Below, piece after piece: positions 8,183-14,333 of a stretch of 33,850 bases of DNA. Numbering within the stretch: the stretch's first letter is position 1; every line of letters starts with the position of its first letter. The translations under genes and the position numbers were made by a program. The stretch is from an uncultured bacterium (lineage in GTDB: Bacteria > Verrucomicrobiota > Kiritimatiellia > RFP12 > UBA1067): positions 1 through 33,850 of the forward strand of contig CACZAK010000118.1 of NCBI GenBank assembly GCA_902779075.1. The letters are read 5' to 3'. Below the pieces are notes generated by a model that did no database searches, was not told the origin of the DNA, and saw only the letters and a program-made list of their open reading frames with translations.

Positions 8183-8587
8183 ATGTCAAATACAGGAAAA
8201 GAATACTTCTTGGCGCTTGGCGAAGCGCTCAATCTGGATGTCAAGCCCGACGAGGACGGCAACTGCCTGCTAGCTGTGGACAATCAAATGCCGGTAATCG
8301 TCCGCGCAAACGAAACGGCTGAACGCATGGAGCTTACGGCATCTGTTGCCGATGTGTTGCCGGAAGGCCTTGCGTATTCGGACATGCTGGATTTGCTCGG
8401 CATCGCTCTGGGGCCGCTCTTCAACGCGCCGGGAATTGGGCGCGAGCCGGGAACTGGCGCAATCGTCTTGTATGCCACGATGCCGTTCGCAACAACATCT
8501 ACCGCCGACTTTGCCGAGGCCGTACCGGCTTTCATCGACCTGGCCAACAACATCACCTCGCGCCTTGCGGCAATCCCAGATGCTTAA
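8183..8587 (+). CDS. CesT-family type III secretion chaperone
   Basis: This 134-residue acidic protein has the length and pattern of the Tir chaperone (CesT) family: an N-terminal helix (YFLALGEALNL), an acidic turn (DEDGNCLLAVDN), a strand (MPVIVRANETAERMEL), the central ADVLPEGLAYSDMLDLLGIA helix, and a late strand (GAIVLYATMPF) before the closing helix (AVPAFIDLANNITSRLA). Class I chaperones of this family dimerise in the cytosol and hold the N-terminal region of one effector for delivery to the secretion ATPase. It follows the 428-aa gene by 17 bp with AAAGGTAAT before its ATG, so that protein is the likely client. YbjN-like or other small alpha/beta proteins are the alternative. Confidence 0.6.
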   Translation: MSNTGKEYFLALGEALNLDVKPDEDGNCLLAVDNQMPVIVRANETAERMELTASVADVLPEGLAYSDMLDLLGIALGPLFNAPGIGREPGTGAIVLYATMPFATTSTADFAEAVPAFIDLANNITSRLAAIPDA

Positions 8588-8607
8588 TCAGATCCCCCAG
8601 TGGGAGA

Positions 8608-8643
8608 GCGGCATCGCCATAGTCTCTACTCCACCATTTCTAC
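8608..8643. repeat. Dispersed repeat a, copy 1
   Basis: A 36-bp segment also present at 11074-11109 and, over 29 bp, at 12596-12624. On the minus strand it holds a ribosome-binding site (GGTGGAG) and start codons (ATGGCGATGCC). Here the start leads into only ten codons, so this is a stranded copy. Confidence 0.8.
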
Positions 8644-8668
8644 GCTACCAACGGGGTCCGTCCCTCTA

Positions 8669-8810
8669 TCACTCCGCGTCATTTTCGTCACCATACATTT
8701 CCTTTTCGCTGTCGATGTAGAACCGAACCGTATCAGGATAGATCGGCATAAAACACTTGCACAACTGGTCGAAGAGCCCCCGCCAAGAACGCTATGAATT
8801 TGTCCATCAT
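8669..8810 (-). pseudogene. Frameshifted remnant of the 117-aa orphan family
   Basis: From the ATG pair at 8810/8807 (CAGGAG upstream), the frame MMDKFIAFLAG runs into a GGCGGGGG run; dropping one G gives LFDQLCKCFMPIYPDTVRFY followed by IDSEKEMYGDENDAE and a stop at 8669. This closely parallels the C-terminus of the 26896-27249 gene (RLFDRVCVTFKSKYPDSVEF then YVKENESLYG), so it is a truncated relative broken by a homopolymer indel. It lies just downstream of the 180-aa gene and may once have shared its transcript. Confidence 0.55.
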
Positions 8811-8841
8811 GATAGATACTCCTGTCTCTTCACGTTTGCTT

Positions 8842-9384
8842 TCAATTCTCCTTCTTCTTGTCGCATGCCTCGTAATGCGGGCACTCTTCACATTGACCGC
8901 TTTCGCATTTCTTTATGAACTCCTTGAGGTTGGCAAGCTCCATGCCGTTTCGTGCAAGTTGAATGTCGGACTCCAGTATTTCAAGACAGGTCGAAAGGCA
9001 TCTCCCCGCATCGCTCATTGCCATTCCGTATTCATCGATGGCCGACTGAAGAATCGAAATTTCTGGCAACAACTCCTCCTTAAACGCCTTGGCGGCCTTA
9101 AGGTCGGATTTCGCCCTCTCTACCGTAATCGCATCTACGTCGGCTGCATCAGGCCTGGCCTGAACCTTGTCTGCCAGCGTCCGGATTCGCTCGCGGCATT
9201 TTCTAGGATCATGCTCGAACAGATACCTCCGGGCTCCAAATTCCGACGTGCGCTCCATGCGGCTCTTCGGCGTCGGATCGGAAACCGGCAAATCAAAACT
9301 TCGCGATTCATGGTTCCAGCCATAAATCGCCTTACCTTCGGCCTTGACCGCCGTATTCTTTTCATAGTCAATGTAGTATGCCAT
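8842..9384 (-). CDS. Hypothetical 180-aa helical protein with C-terminal cysteine cluster
   Basis: Not recognised. The protein starts MAYYIDYEKNTAVKAEG, has a proline-containing middle, then long charged helices (about residues 60-155). It ends in a cysteine cluster CESGQCEECPHYEAC, spacing C-x4-C-x2-C-x5-C, which could bind zinc or an iron-sulfur cluster. No signal peptide. The ATG at 9384 is preferred over the one at 9393 because AAGGA stands nine bases in front of it, whereas it abuts the other. A TGGTATAAT promoter lies about 87 bp upstream. Position within the island suggests an accessory role, without direct evidence. Confidence 0.65.
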   Translation of the reverse strand: MAYYIDYEKNTAVKAEGKAIYGWNHESRSFDLPVSDPTPKSRMERTSEFGARRYLFEHDPRKCRERIRTLADKVQARPDAADVDAITVERAKSDLKAAKAFKEELLPEISILQSAIDEYGMAMSDAGRCLSTCLEILESDIQLARNGMELANLKEFIKKCESGQCEECPHYEACDKKKEN

Positions 9385-9470
9385 GTTGCTCATTCCTTAT
9401 TGATTGTTGCCCGACGGGGCACTCTGCGATTCGTCACGTTCCTTTCGACTTTCCTTGCCTTCGCACAGAG

Positions 9471-9479
9471 ATTATACCA
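9471..9479 (-). promoter_or_regulatory. Extended -10 promoter (TGGTATAAT) for the 180-aa gene
   Basis: Perfect TGTGGTATAAT on the minus strand, with the same downstream-adjacent GTGAATG context as at 10788, about 87 bp before the start codon. Confidence 0.6.
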
Positions 9480-9515
9480 CATTCACCTTCGCTCCGACAG
9501 GGCGTTCGCCGCGTC

Positions 9516-9550
9516 ATCATCGGCATACCTCCCCGGGCGACGCCGATGAT
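9516..9550. terminator. Hairpin after the YhcG-type gene
   Basis: ATCATCGGC and GCCGATGAT pair perfectly over nine bp around a 17-nt loop, 11 bp past the stop of the nuclease gene. No T-tract; likely a 3'-end hairpin. Confidence 0.4.
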
Positions 9551-9560
9551 CTATCAACCG

Positions 9561-10769
9561 TCACTTTCTTTTACTTTCCTCATGCTTCATGAACTCACAG
9601 TATTCCTCAAGTGACTTCTTCATCACCTCTTCTGGAACGAGCAATCTCTTGTACTCGGCAATCATCATCGGGCTCATCGTGCGGTCTATCGCGTATTTCA
9701 CTTCACACATCCCGGCTTCAGGACAGAGAATGATCCCGACTGACGGATTTTCGCCTTCACGTTTTATCTGGTCATCAATTGCCGCAAGATAGAAATCCAT
9801 CTTACCTGCAAATTCCGGCTCGAACGGCACAGCCTTCAACTCCACATCAACAAGGCATCTGAGAGCCCGATGGTAAAAAAGAAGATCCAGCCGCCGCTGC
9901 TTGCCGCCGACATTGATATGGTATTCGTTGCCCATGTATAGAAAGTCCTTGCCCATCGCAAGAATGAACTCTTTCATGTGCTCAAGAATGCCGGCATGAA
10001 GGCGATGCTCATTGTGCTTTTCGGGAAGCCGAAGAAAATCAACAAGCACTTTGTCTTTCAAAAGAAAGTCCGCGCCAGGATACGCCGCCTTTAGTTTTGC
10101 CGACATATTCTTTCCTTTACTCATCACCATGTCGTAAGTCTGAGCAGCAAAGGCTCGGACTAGCTCCTTGGCGTTAAGCCGCTCTCTTGCCGAGTAGAGA
10201 ATGTAAAAGATTTTTTCCTCCATCGAAAATCTGTGATTGAGTATCTGAATATGATTCGTGAAAGACGTAATCGACAAAAACATTGGAAACGGCATACATT
10301 TAATGTCCATATCGTCAAATTGTGCAATTGGCGATTGCACAATTACGCCATCCCCTGCTTTTACAATCTCGGACTTCAAAATAGTACCTTCCTCCATTTG
10401 TGCAATTGGCAATTGCACAATTGCACCATCCTCAATTTGTGCAGTCGCCGACTGCACAAATTCGTGAAGCCGCAATCGCTCGGATATGTTTTGAAATTCA
10501 GGCGACGTATAAGTGTCGTAAAATGAAACCATGTTGTAGATGTGCCGCTTTCCAAAACCTCGCCTCTTGGGATTGCGCGTCTTGAGGTAGTCGCTAAGTG
10601 CCTCTACCGTTTTTGAACCCCATTGTGCATTTTTGAGTCGTTCCGACACGAACGCGCCGACGGTCCAGTAGGCCATCAGCGATTCGGCGTTGGCAAGACC
10701 GATGGTCCTGTTCCAGTGCCGCTCGATTATGCGGTTTACCTGCTCAAACTCTTTTTCGACCTTCTTCAT
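9561..10769 (-). CDS. YhcG/DUF1016 family PD-(D/E)XK nuclease with palindromic insertions
   Basis: This 402-residue protein has the two-part DUF1016 layout. The N-terminal helical domain (1-100) contains the usual motifs ESLMAYWTVGAFVSER, ALSDYLKTRNP and GFGKRHIYNMVSFYDTY. The C-terminal PD-(D/E)XK nuclease domain (about 255-385) has RRLDLLFYHRALRCLVDVEL, placing Asp295, Glu310 and Lys312 as metal and catalytic residues. Between them, residues 104-152 hold three near-repeats (FVQSATAQ, IVQLPIAQ, IVQSPIAQ) encoded by perfect DNA palindromes. Family members are linked to restriction-modification loci and to phage or DNA processing. The ATG at 10769 has GGAG upstream and a TGGTATAAT promoter only about 19 bp away. 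Confidence 0.85.
   Translation of the reverse strand: MKKVEKEFEQVNRIIERHWNRTIGLANAESLMAYWTVGAFVSERLKNAQWGSKTVEALSDYLKTRNPKRRGFGKRHIYNMVSFYDTYTSPEFQNISERLRLHEFVQSATAQIEDGAIVQLPIAQMEEGTILKSEIVKAGDGVIVQSPIAQFDDMDIKCMPFPMFLSITSFTNHIQILNHRFSMEEKIFYILYSARERLNAKELVRAFAAQTYDMVMSKGKNMSAKLKAAYPGADFLLKDKVLVDFLRLPEKHNEHRLHAGILEHMKEFILAMGKDFLYMGNEYHINVGGKQRRLDLLFYHRALRCLVDVELKAVPFEPEFAGKMDFYLAAIDDQIKREGENPSVGIILCPEAGMCEVKYAIDRTMSPMMIAEYKRLLVPEEVMKKSLEEYCEFMKHEESKRK
10318..10462. repeat. Three palindromes inside the YhcG coding sequence
   Basis: Palindrome 1 (10318-10344) has 11-bp arms AATTGTGCAAT/ATTGCACAATT. Palindrome 2 (10398-10420) has 10-bp arms TTGTGCAATT/AATTGCACAA. Palindrome 3 (10434-10462) has 14-bp arms AATTTGTGCAGTCG/CGACTGCACAAATT with a single central base. 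All share a TTGTGCA..TGCACAA core, and differences between copies are matched on both arms. Confidence 0.9.
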
Positions 10770-10772
10770 GTC

Positions 10773-10925
10773 TTTTTCTCCGTTGAAATTATACCACATT
10801 CACACCTTCACCGCATACGGTCACAGCCACGGCTCGCGGCGCTTGAACGGGCGCAGGACTTTCTCCCATTCCTTCCTCGCCGGTTCCTGCTGGTCGGCGG
10901 GAAGCGTTGCAATCTGCACCTCGCT
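10773..10925. repeat. Dispersed repeat b, copy 1 block 1
   Basis: This 153-bp stretch matches 14181-14333 nearly base for base. It holds the last 34 codons of the 202-aa gene family plus a TGGTATAAT promoter and GGAG site serving the next gene. A second block, 10935-11020, matches 14545-14630; the 211 bp between blocks in the other copy are missing here. Confidence 0.85.
10788..10796 (-). promoter_or_regulatory. Extended -10 promoter (TGGTATAAT) for the YhcG gene
   Basis: Perfect motif on the minus strand, about 19 bp from the start codon; identical copy at 14196-14204 within the same repeat. Confidence 0.6.
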
Positions 10926-11086
10926 CCCTGCCTTTGCTTCCGCCGATACGCGGCGCGGGTACGCGCCTCGGCCTTCTTCTTTTCCTCGGCGGCCTTCTTC
11001 TCCGCCGCCCGTCGGTTGATTGCCTCTATCGTGCCTGTCCTCCGTAGCCTTGGCGTAGGCGAATCGTCTCTCTGCGGCATCGCCAT
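10821..11086 (-). pseudogene. Chimeric, internally deleted copy of the 202-aa gene
   Basis: From the ATG at 11086 (inside repeat a) the frame reads MAMPQRDD, an unrelated ten-residue stretch, then TIEAINRRAAEKKAAEEKKK and RAAYRRKQR as in the 202-aa protein at 14229-14837. A deletion of about 211 bp relative to that gene then throws it out of frame. The correct C-terminus (EVQIATLPADQQEPARKEW, RPFKRREPWL) resumes in another frame and stops at 10821. The first eight residues match instead the small gene at 12476-12608, so the piece is a recombinant of two families joined at the AI.RRAAEKK segment. Confidence 0.65.
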
Positions 11087-11109
11087 AGTCTCTACTCCAC
11101 CATTTCTAC
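11074..11109. repeat. Dispersed repeat a, copy 2
   Basis: Same 36 bp as 8608-8643, again placing GGTGGAG and ATGGCGATGCCGC on the minus strand, at the start of the chimeric gene. Confidence 0.85.
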
Positions 11110-11160
11110 TCAACCAATAGGGGCTTGTACCTCTAACCTCTACCTTCATTCCCCCTCTTC

Positions 11161-12261
11161 TCACCATTTGAGCAGAACGACCCATTCGCCGCCATTATCA
11201 GGGCCAACCCGATCTAGAACCTTTAGGTTCTTCAAGATGGCAATATCCTCTTGAACAGTTCTTCTGGAAGCGCCAAGCAAACTCGCCAACGCGACTATCG
11301 TGATGTCTTTATCCCTAAGCAATTGCTGTAACAAAAGCCCCATTCGTTCGATCACCTTGGCAGGACGGCGTATCAGCGCAGTTTTCAGCGCAGTTTTCAG
11401 CGCAACTTTTATATGTTCCAACTCCTCTTCTGCCGTCATAACTCCGACAATGCGCCCAGAATCCGCAAATCTAGTGCATTCTTCACCATTATCCTTGTTA
11501 GGTCCCCTCTGTGAAGTCAATGCAGTTCCCTGTGAAATGGGCCCCTCCATTTTACGGAAATGAGGATTGACTGGCAATATGACGGAGAGCCAATCCCTAT
11601 TTTCAGGGGAAGAAAAGACTGGCGACGGCGAGCCGTTCTCACGCATGACATTCACGACAACTGGAATACCCGTATTACGCCCTTCAACGAGGTCGAGCTC
11701 CTTGAGGAAGTCGCCGATGCGACGGTTGCGATAGTGAAGGCCAATCATACGGCAAGCAGCAAGGTCGGCGTCCGTAATTGACCGTTCCGGTCCGGGCAGG
11801 CTTGAAATCGTCATCGCCTCGGGCGTCACCACGACGGTAATGGGTTCCGCAATTCGATATGACTTGTGATAGACGGCGTTTGCAAGAACCTCTTCAATGG
11901 CGCGATAGGGGCGTTCGCACCCGCCCGGCGCCCAGACAATCAGCAGACACTTGCCCTCGTACACGCACGGCTCGACAACCGGCAAATAGATCGGCTCGAT
12001 GAGATGACAGACATTCAGCAGCTCCTTCTGAATCACATCCACCTCATTCGGCTCAATTCCCTTTATCGGAAACACAGGCCGCCCGTTCTCCTCGGCAATC
12101 CCAATAATAATATATCCGCCACCCCAGTTGTCGATGTCATTGGCAAAGGCGCACAAGGTGTGAAGAATCTTTTCGGGATTCCACCCTTCCTTGTACTCGA
12201 TGCGTGCCCATTCCACCTTACGATGGTTGATCAAATCGTCAATGTTTACAGGTAATGCCAT
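11161..12261 (-). CDS. AlbA_2 (Schlafen-type) / GHKL ATP-binding regulator with an internal deletion
   Basis: This 366-residue protein has an N-terminal AlbA_2 domain (residues 10-115: WARIEYKEGWNPEKILHTLC, AFANDIDNWGGGYIIIGI). It jumps at CERPY/RAIEE (119-120) straight into the HATPase_c_4 region (AIEEVLANAVYHKSY, PGPERSI, HYRNRRIGDFLKELDL, GRNTGIP), then a C-terminal winged helix (about 295-360: DITIVALASLLGASRRTVQE). In full-length relatives roughly 120 residues separate the two halves, so this looks like an in-frame deletion. Such proteins are predicted nucleic-acid-binding regulators or RNA-targeting defence factors. GGAGGCACTT precedes the ATG at 12261. A short tandem (LKTALKTAL) appears near residue 288, encoded by repeats of GCGCAGTTTTCA. 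Confidence 0.8.
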   Translation of the reverse strand: MALPVNIDDLINHRKVEWARIEYKEGWNPEKILHTLCAFANDIDNWGGGYIIIGIAEENGRPVFPIKGIEPNEVDVIQKELLNVCHLIEPIYLPVVEPCVYEGKCLLIVWAPGGCERPYRAIEEVLANAVYHKSYRIAEPITVVVTPEAMTISSLPGPERSITDADLAACRMIGLHYRNRRIGDFLKELDLVEGRNTGIPVVVNVMRENGSPSPVFSSPENRDWLSVILPVNPHFRKMEGPISQGTALTSQRGPNKDNGEECTRFADSGRIVGVMTAEEELEHIKVALKTALKTALIRRPAKVIERMGLLLQQLLRDKDITIVALASLLGASRRTVQEDIAILKNLKVLDRVGPDNGGEWVVLLKW

Positions 12262-12289
12262 AAGTGCCTCCTCTCACATCATACATCCT

Positions 12290-12430
12290 TCACGTTGAGT
12301 CTGGCATGTCGTTCGCGAACGCGCAGACAGCCTCGCCGAACTTGCCCTTGTCCGTCGTGGACTTGGTTCGTTCGACACGGTACGTCTCCGTGGAAGCAAG
12401 CAGTTTTTCCAATTCACTCTTCGTTATCAT
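12290..12430 (-). pseudogene. Truncated AlbA_2 N-terminus with intact promoter and ribosome-binding site
   Basis: Forty-six codons, starting MITKSELEKLLASTETYRVE and ending FGEAVCAFANDMPDST. The VERTKS...GKFGEAVCAFAND pattern is the opening of AlbA_2-domain proteins, which normally continue for several hundred residues. GAGGAG and a perfect TGGTATAAT stand upstream, so it is probably still transcribed. It stops 28 bp before the next AlbA_2 gene, as if recombination replaced its body. Confidence 0.6.
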
Positions 12431-12448
12431 AATGTTTCTCCTCGCCAG

Positions 12449-12457
12449 ATTATACCA
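12449..12457 (-). promoter_or_regulatory. Extended -10 promoter (TGGTATAAT)
   Basis: Perfect match on the minus strand, 19 bp from the ATG at 12430, and possibly driving the AlbA_2 regulator beyond it. Confidence 0.55.
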
Positions 12458-12475
12458 TACTGCCGCCATCTTCCG

Positions 12476-12608
12476 TCAAACCGATTCCGCCAGTTTGCGC
12501 AGCTCCTCGCGGAGGCGCTCGGCCTCTTCCTCGTCTCCATGCATACTCAAGCAAGGCGTCAAGTCGCTTGATCGCCCCTATCGTATCGTCTCTCTGCGGC
12601 ATCGCCAT
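12476..12608 (-). pseudogene. Frameshifted small charged protein
   Basis: From the ATG at 12608 the frame reads MAMPQRDDTIGAIKRLDALL EY. One surplus base near 12540 must be dropped to continue as HGDEEEAERLREELRKLAES V and stop at 12476. The full product would be about 44 residues, an amphipathic charged helix; function unknown. Its RBS and start lie in repeat a. Confidence 0.5.
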
Positions 12609-12624
12609 AGTCTCTACTCCACCA
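12596..12624. repeat. Dispersed repeat a, copy 3
   Basis: Twenty-nine bp identical to the core of the copies at 8608 and 11074, carrying the start of the small charged gene; shared CGTCTCTCT extends it into copy 2. Confidence 0.85.
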
Positions 12625-12649
12625 ATGGGGTCCCTTTGTAGGCCATGAA

Positions 12650-13741
12650 CTATTTCACTCTGTTCTTCCTTTGCGTCGGCACGGTAGACTTTACCTTGTT
12701 TTCCCTCTTCAAGAACGCTGTCACCTGTGACTTCTCCGGCAACTGCAACTGATATTTCGAGACGAAGAGTTTAGGATCGATAAAGGTGTTCACGTATTCC
12801 ATCGATTCATCACCGACTGCCGTACAAAGCAATATCCCAACAGGTGGATTGTCGTCGGGTTGCATCATGTGCTTGCGATAATAGGCCATATATATGCCAA
12901 GTTGAGATGCGTCCGCATGATTGAACTTCTTAGCCTTGAGTTCAATCAGCACATGGCATTTCAGAATTCGGTGATAGAACACAAGATCGATACGTTCATA
13001 CGAATCATCAATAAGAATCTTCTTCTGGCGAGCCTCAAAGCACATGCCGGTCCCCATCTCAAGGATGAACTCCTTAAGATGGCCAATAATACCATTCTCC
13101 AAATCCTTTTCTTCCCACACATCCTGTGGCTTGAGATTCAGGAACTCCAACACGTTCTCGGTCTTGATAAATCCTGCCACGTCCAGTTTCTCCGCCTTGA
13201 CGTGCGTTATCTGGGAAAGCTTGTGCGGATTCTTGCTCCAGCCGCTACGCGCATAATACAAGCTCCCTATCTGACGTTGCAATTCGCGAACACTCCAAGT
13301 ACCCCGAATCGCCTCGAATGCGTAAAATGTCCGCTGCAGATCGTCATCAAGCCGAACCAGCTCACGAATATGTGAATAAGACAGGCGGTTGAACAACGCT
13401 TCGGCGGATATTCGAATCTCGTCACCATATTCCACCAGCAATCCGTTCGGCGAAGATTGGCTACACGCTGTGTAGCTTTTGTCCGGCAACGCCAAAGTCG
13501 GGGCGTCCACCAAAAGGCTACACGCCGTGTAGCCTTTTCCAAAACGCTCGCGTAAATAGGCCGCAACTTCAAGTCCCACTTCAGGGTAAACCTTGTAGAA
13601 GGCGCGATAGTAGCCCGTGAGCCACGCACGTGTCGTCACGCTACGGTTGATGACCACGAGCGCATCCTGCTGCAACGCGTCCGACGTCGCCTGAATACGC
13701 CTGACCAGGACTTCAAAGTCATTTTTCTTTTTGCTACGCAT
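12650..13741 (-). CDS. Second YhcG/DUF1016 family PD-(D/E)XK nuclease, with palindromic repeats
   Basis: This is a 363-residue paralogue, only distantly similar to the gene at 9561-10769. The N-terminal helical domain includes WLTGYYRAFYKVYPEVGLEV and, after a linker, SYSHIRELVRLDDDLQRTFY and WSVRELQRQIGSLYYARSG. The nuclease half has a KEFILEMGTGMCFEARQ strand and ERIDLVFYHRILKCHVLIEL AK, giving the Asp and ExK catalytic signature. Residues 69-95 carry two copies of YTACS encoded by palindromes. GGAGGTG precedes the ATG at 13741. It is flanked by AlbA_2 fragments, as is common in defence islands. Confidence 0.85.
   Translation of the reverse strand: MRSKKKNDFEVLVRRIQATSDALQQDALVVINRSVTTRAWLTGYYRAFYKVYPEVGLEVAAYLRERFGKGYTACSLLVDAPTLALPDKSYTACSQSSPNGLLVEYGDEIRISAEALFNRLSYSHIRELVRLDDDLQRTFYAFEAIRGTWSVRELQRQIGSLYYARSGWSKNPHKLSQITHVKAEKLDVAGFIKTENVLEFLNLKPQDVWEEKDLENGIIGHLKEFILEMGTGMCFEARQKKILIDDSYERIDLVFYHRILKCHVLIELKAKKFNHADASQLGIYMAYYRKHMMQPDDNPPVGILLCTAVGDESMEYVNTFIDPKLFVSKYQLQLPEKSQVTAFLKRENKVKSTVPTQRKNRVK
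13460..13538. repeat. Two palindromes inside the second YhcG coding sequence
   Basis: GCTACAC-GCT-GTGTAGC at 13460-13476, and AAAAGGCTACAC-GCC-GTGTAGCCTTTT at 13512-13538, the latter with perfect 12-bp arms. Both translate to YTACS and lie in the linker between domains. Confidence 0.9.
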
Positions 13742-13794
13742 GTTTCACCTCCATCATCTCACTCTCATCGTCGGCAATCTGTTTCTTAGGTTCT

Positions 13795-13917
13795 TCAAGT
13801 ATCATACCGCACCTTTACTGGATGTTTTACCACAAGACATGCCATTTCGAATCGCTTGAATTCAATTGACGACGTCTCGCCAATCATCAGATCATTCTTG
13901 AATTTATCTGTATCCAT
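13795..13917 (-). pseudogene. AlbA_2-type N-terminal fragment
   Basis: A 40-codon frame (MDTDKFKNDLMIGETSSIEF KR...) whose IGETSSIEFKR segment is the usual first strand of an AlbA_2 domain, then loses similarity and stops. It overlaps the end of the next fragment by 14 bp. Its start (AAAGAGGAACGCGT upstream) looks functional, but no domain remains. Confidence 0.45.
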
Positions 13918-14170
13918 ACGCGTTCCTCTTTTTAGTGCAAGCTGTATTCGCCACCGTGTCAGCAATCGCGTCCATTTCCGTAGCCACCTTGTCGCGTGGT
14001 ATGCCTACGAGCCGCCCCGTCTTGTCCTCCACGCCGAAAAGGATGCGTCCACCGCGCCCGTTCGCGAACGCAACGACGGTCTTGGTGAACTTCAGCGAGT
14101 CCTTCGGACGCGCCTCCTTGAACTCCAGCGCGACATTCTCGCCATTCTGTATTTCCTCTAGCAATGTCAT
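13904..14170 (-). pseudogene. Truncated AlbA_2 protein, 88 residues
   Basis: It begins MTLLEEIQNGENVALEFKEA and includes KFTKTVVAFANGRGGRILFG and DAIADTVANTA, a well-preserved AlbA_2 first half closely related to the gene at 25334-26308. Where relatives continue with CSPRI, this one switches to CTKKRNAYGYR and stops. AAAGGAG precedes the ATG at 14170 and the TGGTATAAT promoter of repeat b lies 26 bp upstream, so a short product may be made, but the ATPase and winged-helix parts are gone. Confidence 0.6.
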
Positions 14171-14180
14171 GGCATGCTCC

Positions 14181-14333
14181 TTTTTCTCCGTTGAAATTAT
14201 ACCACATTCGCACCTTCACCGCATCCGGTCACAGCCACGGCTCGCGGCGCTTGAACGGGCGCAGGGCTTTCGCCCATTCCTTCCTCGCCGGTTCCTGCTG
14301 GTCGGCGGGAAGCGTTTCGATCTGCACTTCGCT
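14181..14333. repeat. Dispersed repeat b, copy 2 block 1
   Basis: Matches 10773-10925. It spans the end of the 202-aa gene and the promoter of the following AlbA_2 fragment; block 2 is 14545-14630. Confidence 0.85.
14196..14204 (-). promoter_or_regulatory. Extended -10 promoter (TGGTATAAT)
   Basis: Perfect minus-strand match inside repeat b, 26 bp before the 88-residue AlbA_2 fragment. Confidence 0.55.

Noticed and set aside
10318..10462. CRISPR array
   Set aside because: Only three short palindromes with unequal spacing inside a coding frame; no repeat-spacer pattern or cas genes.
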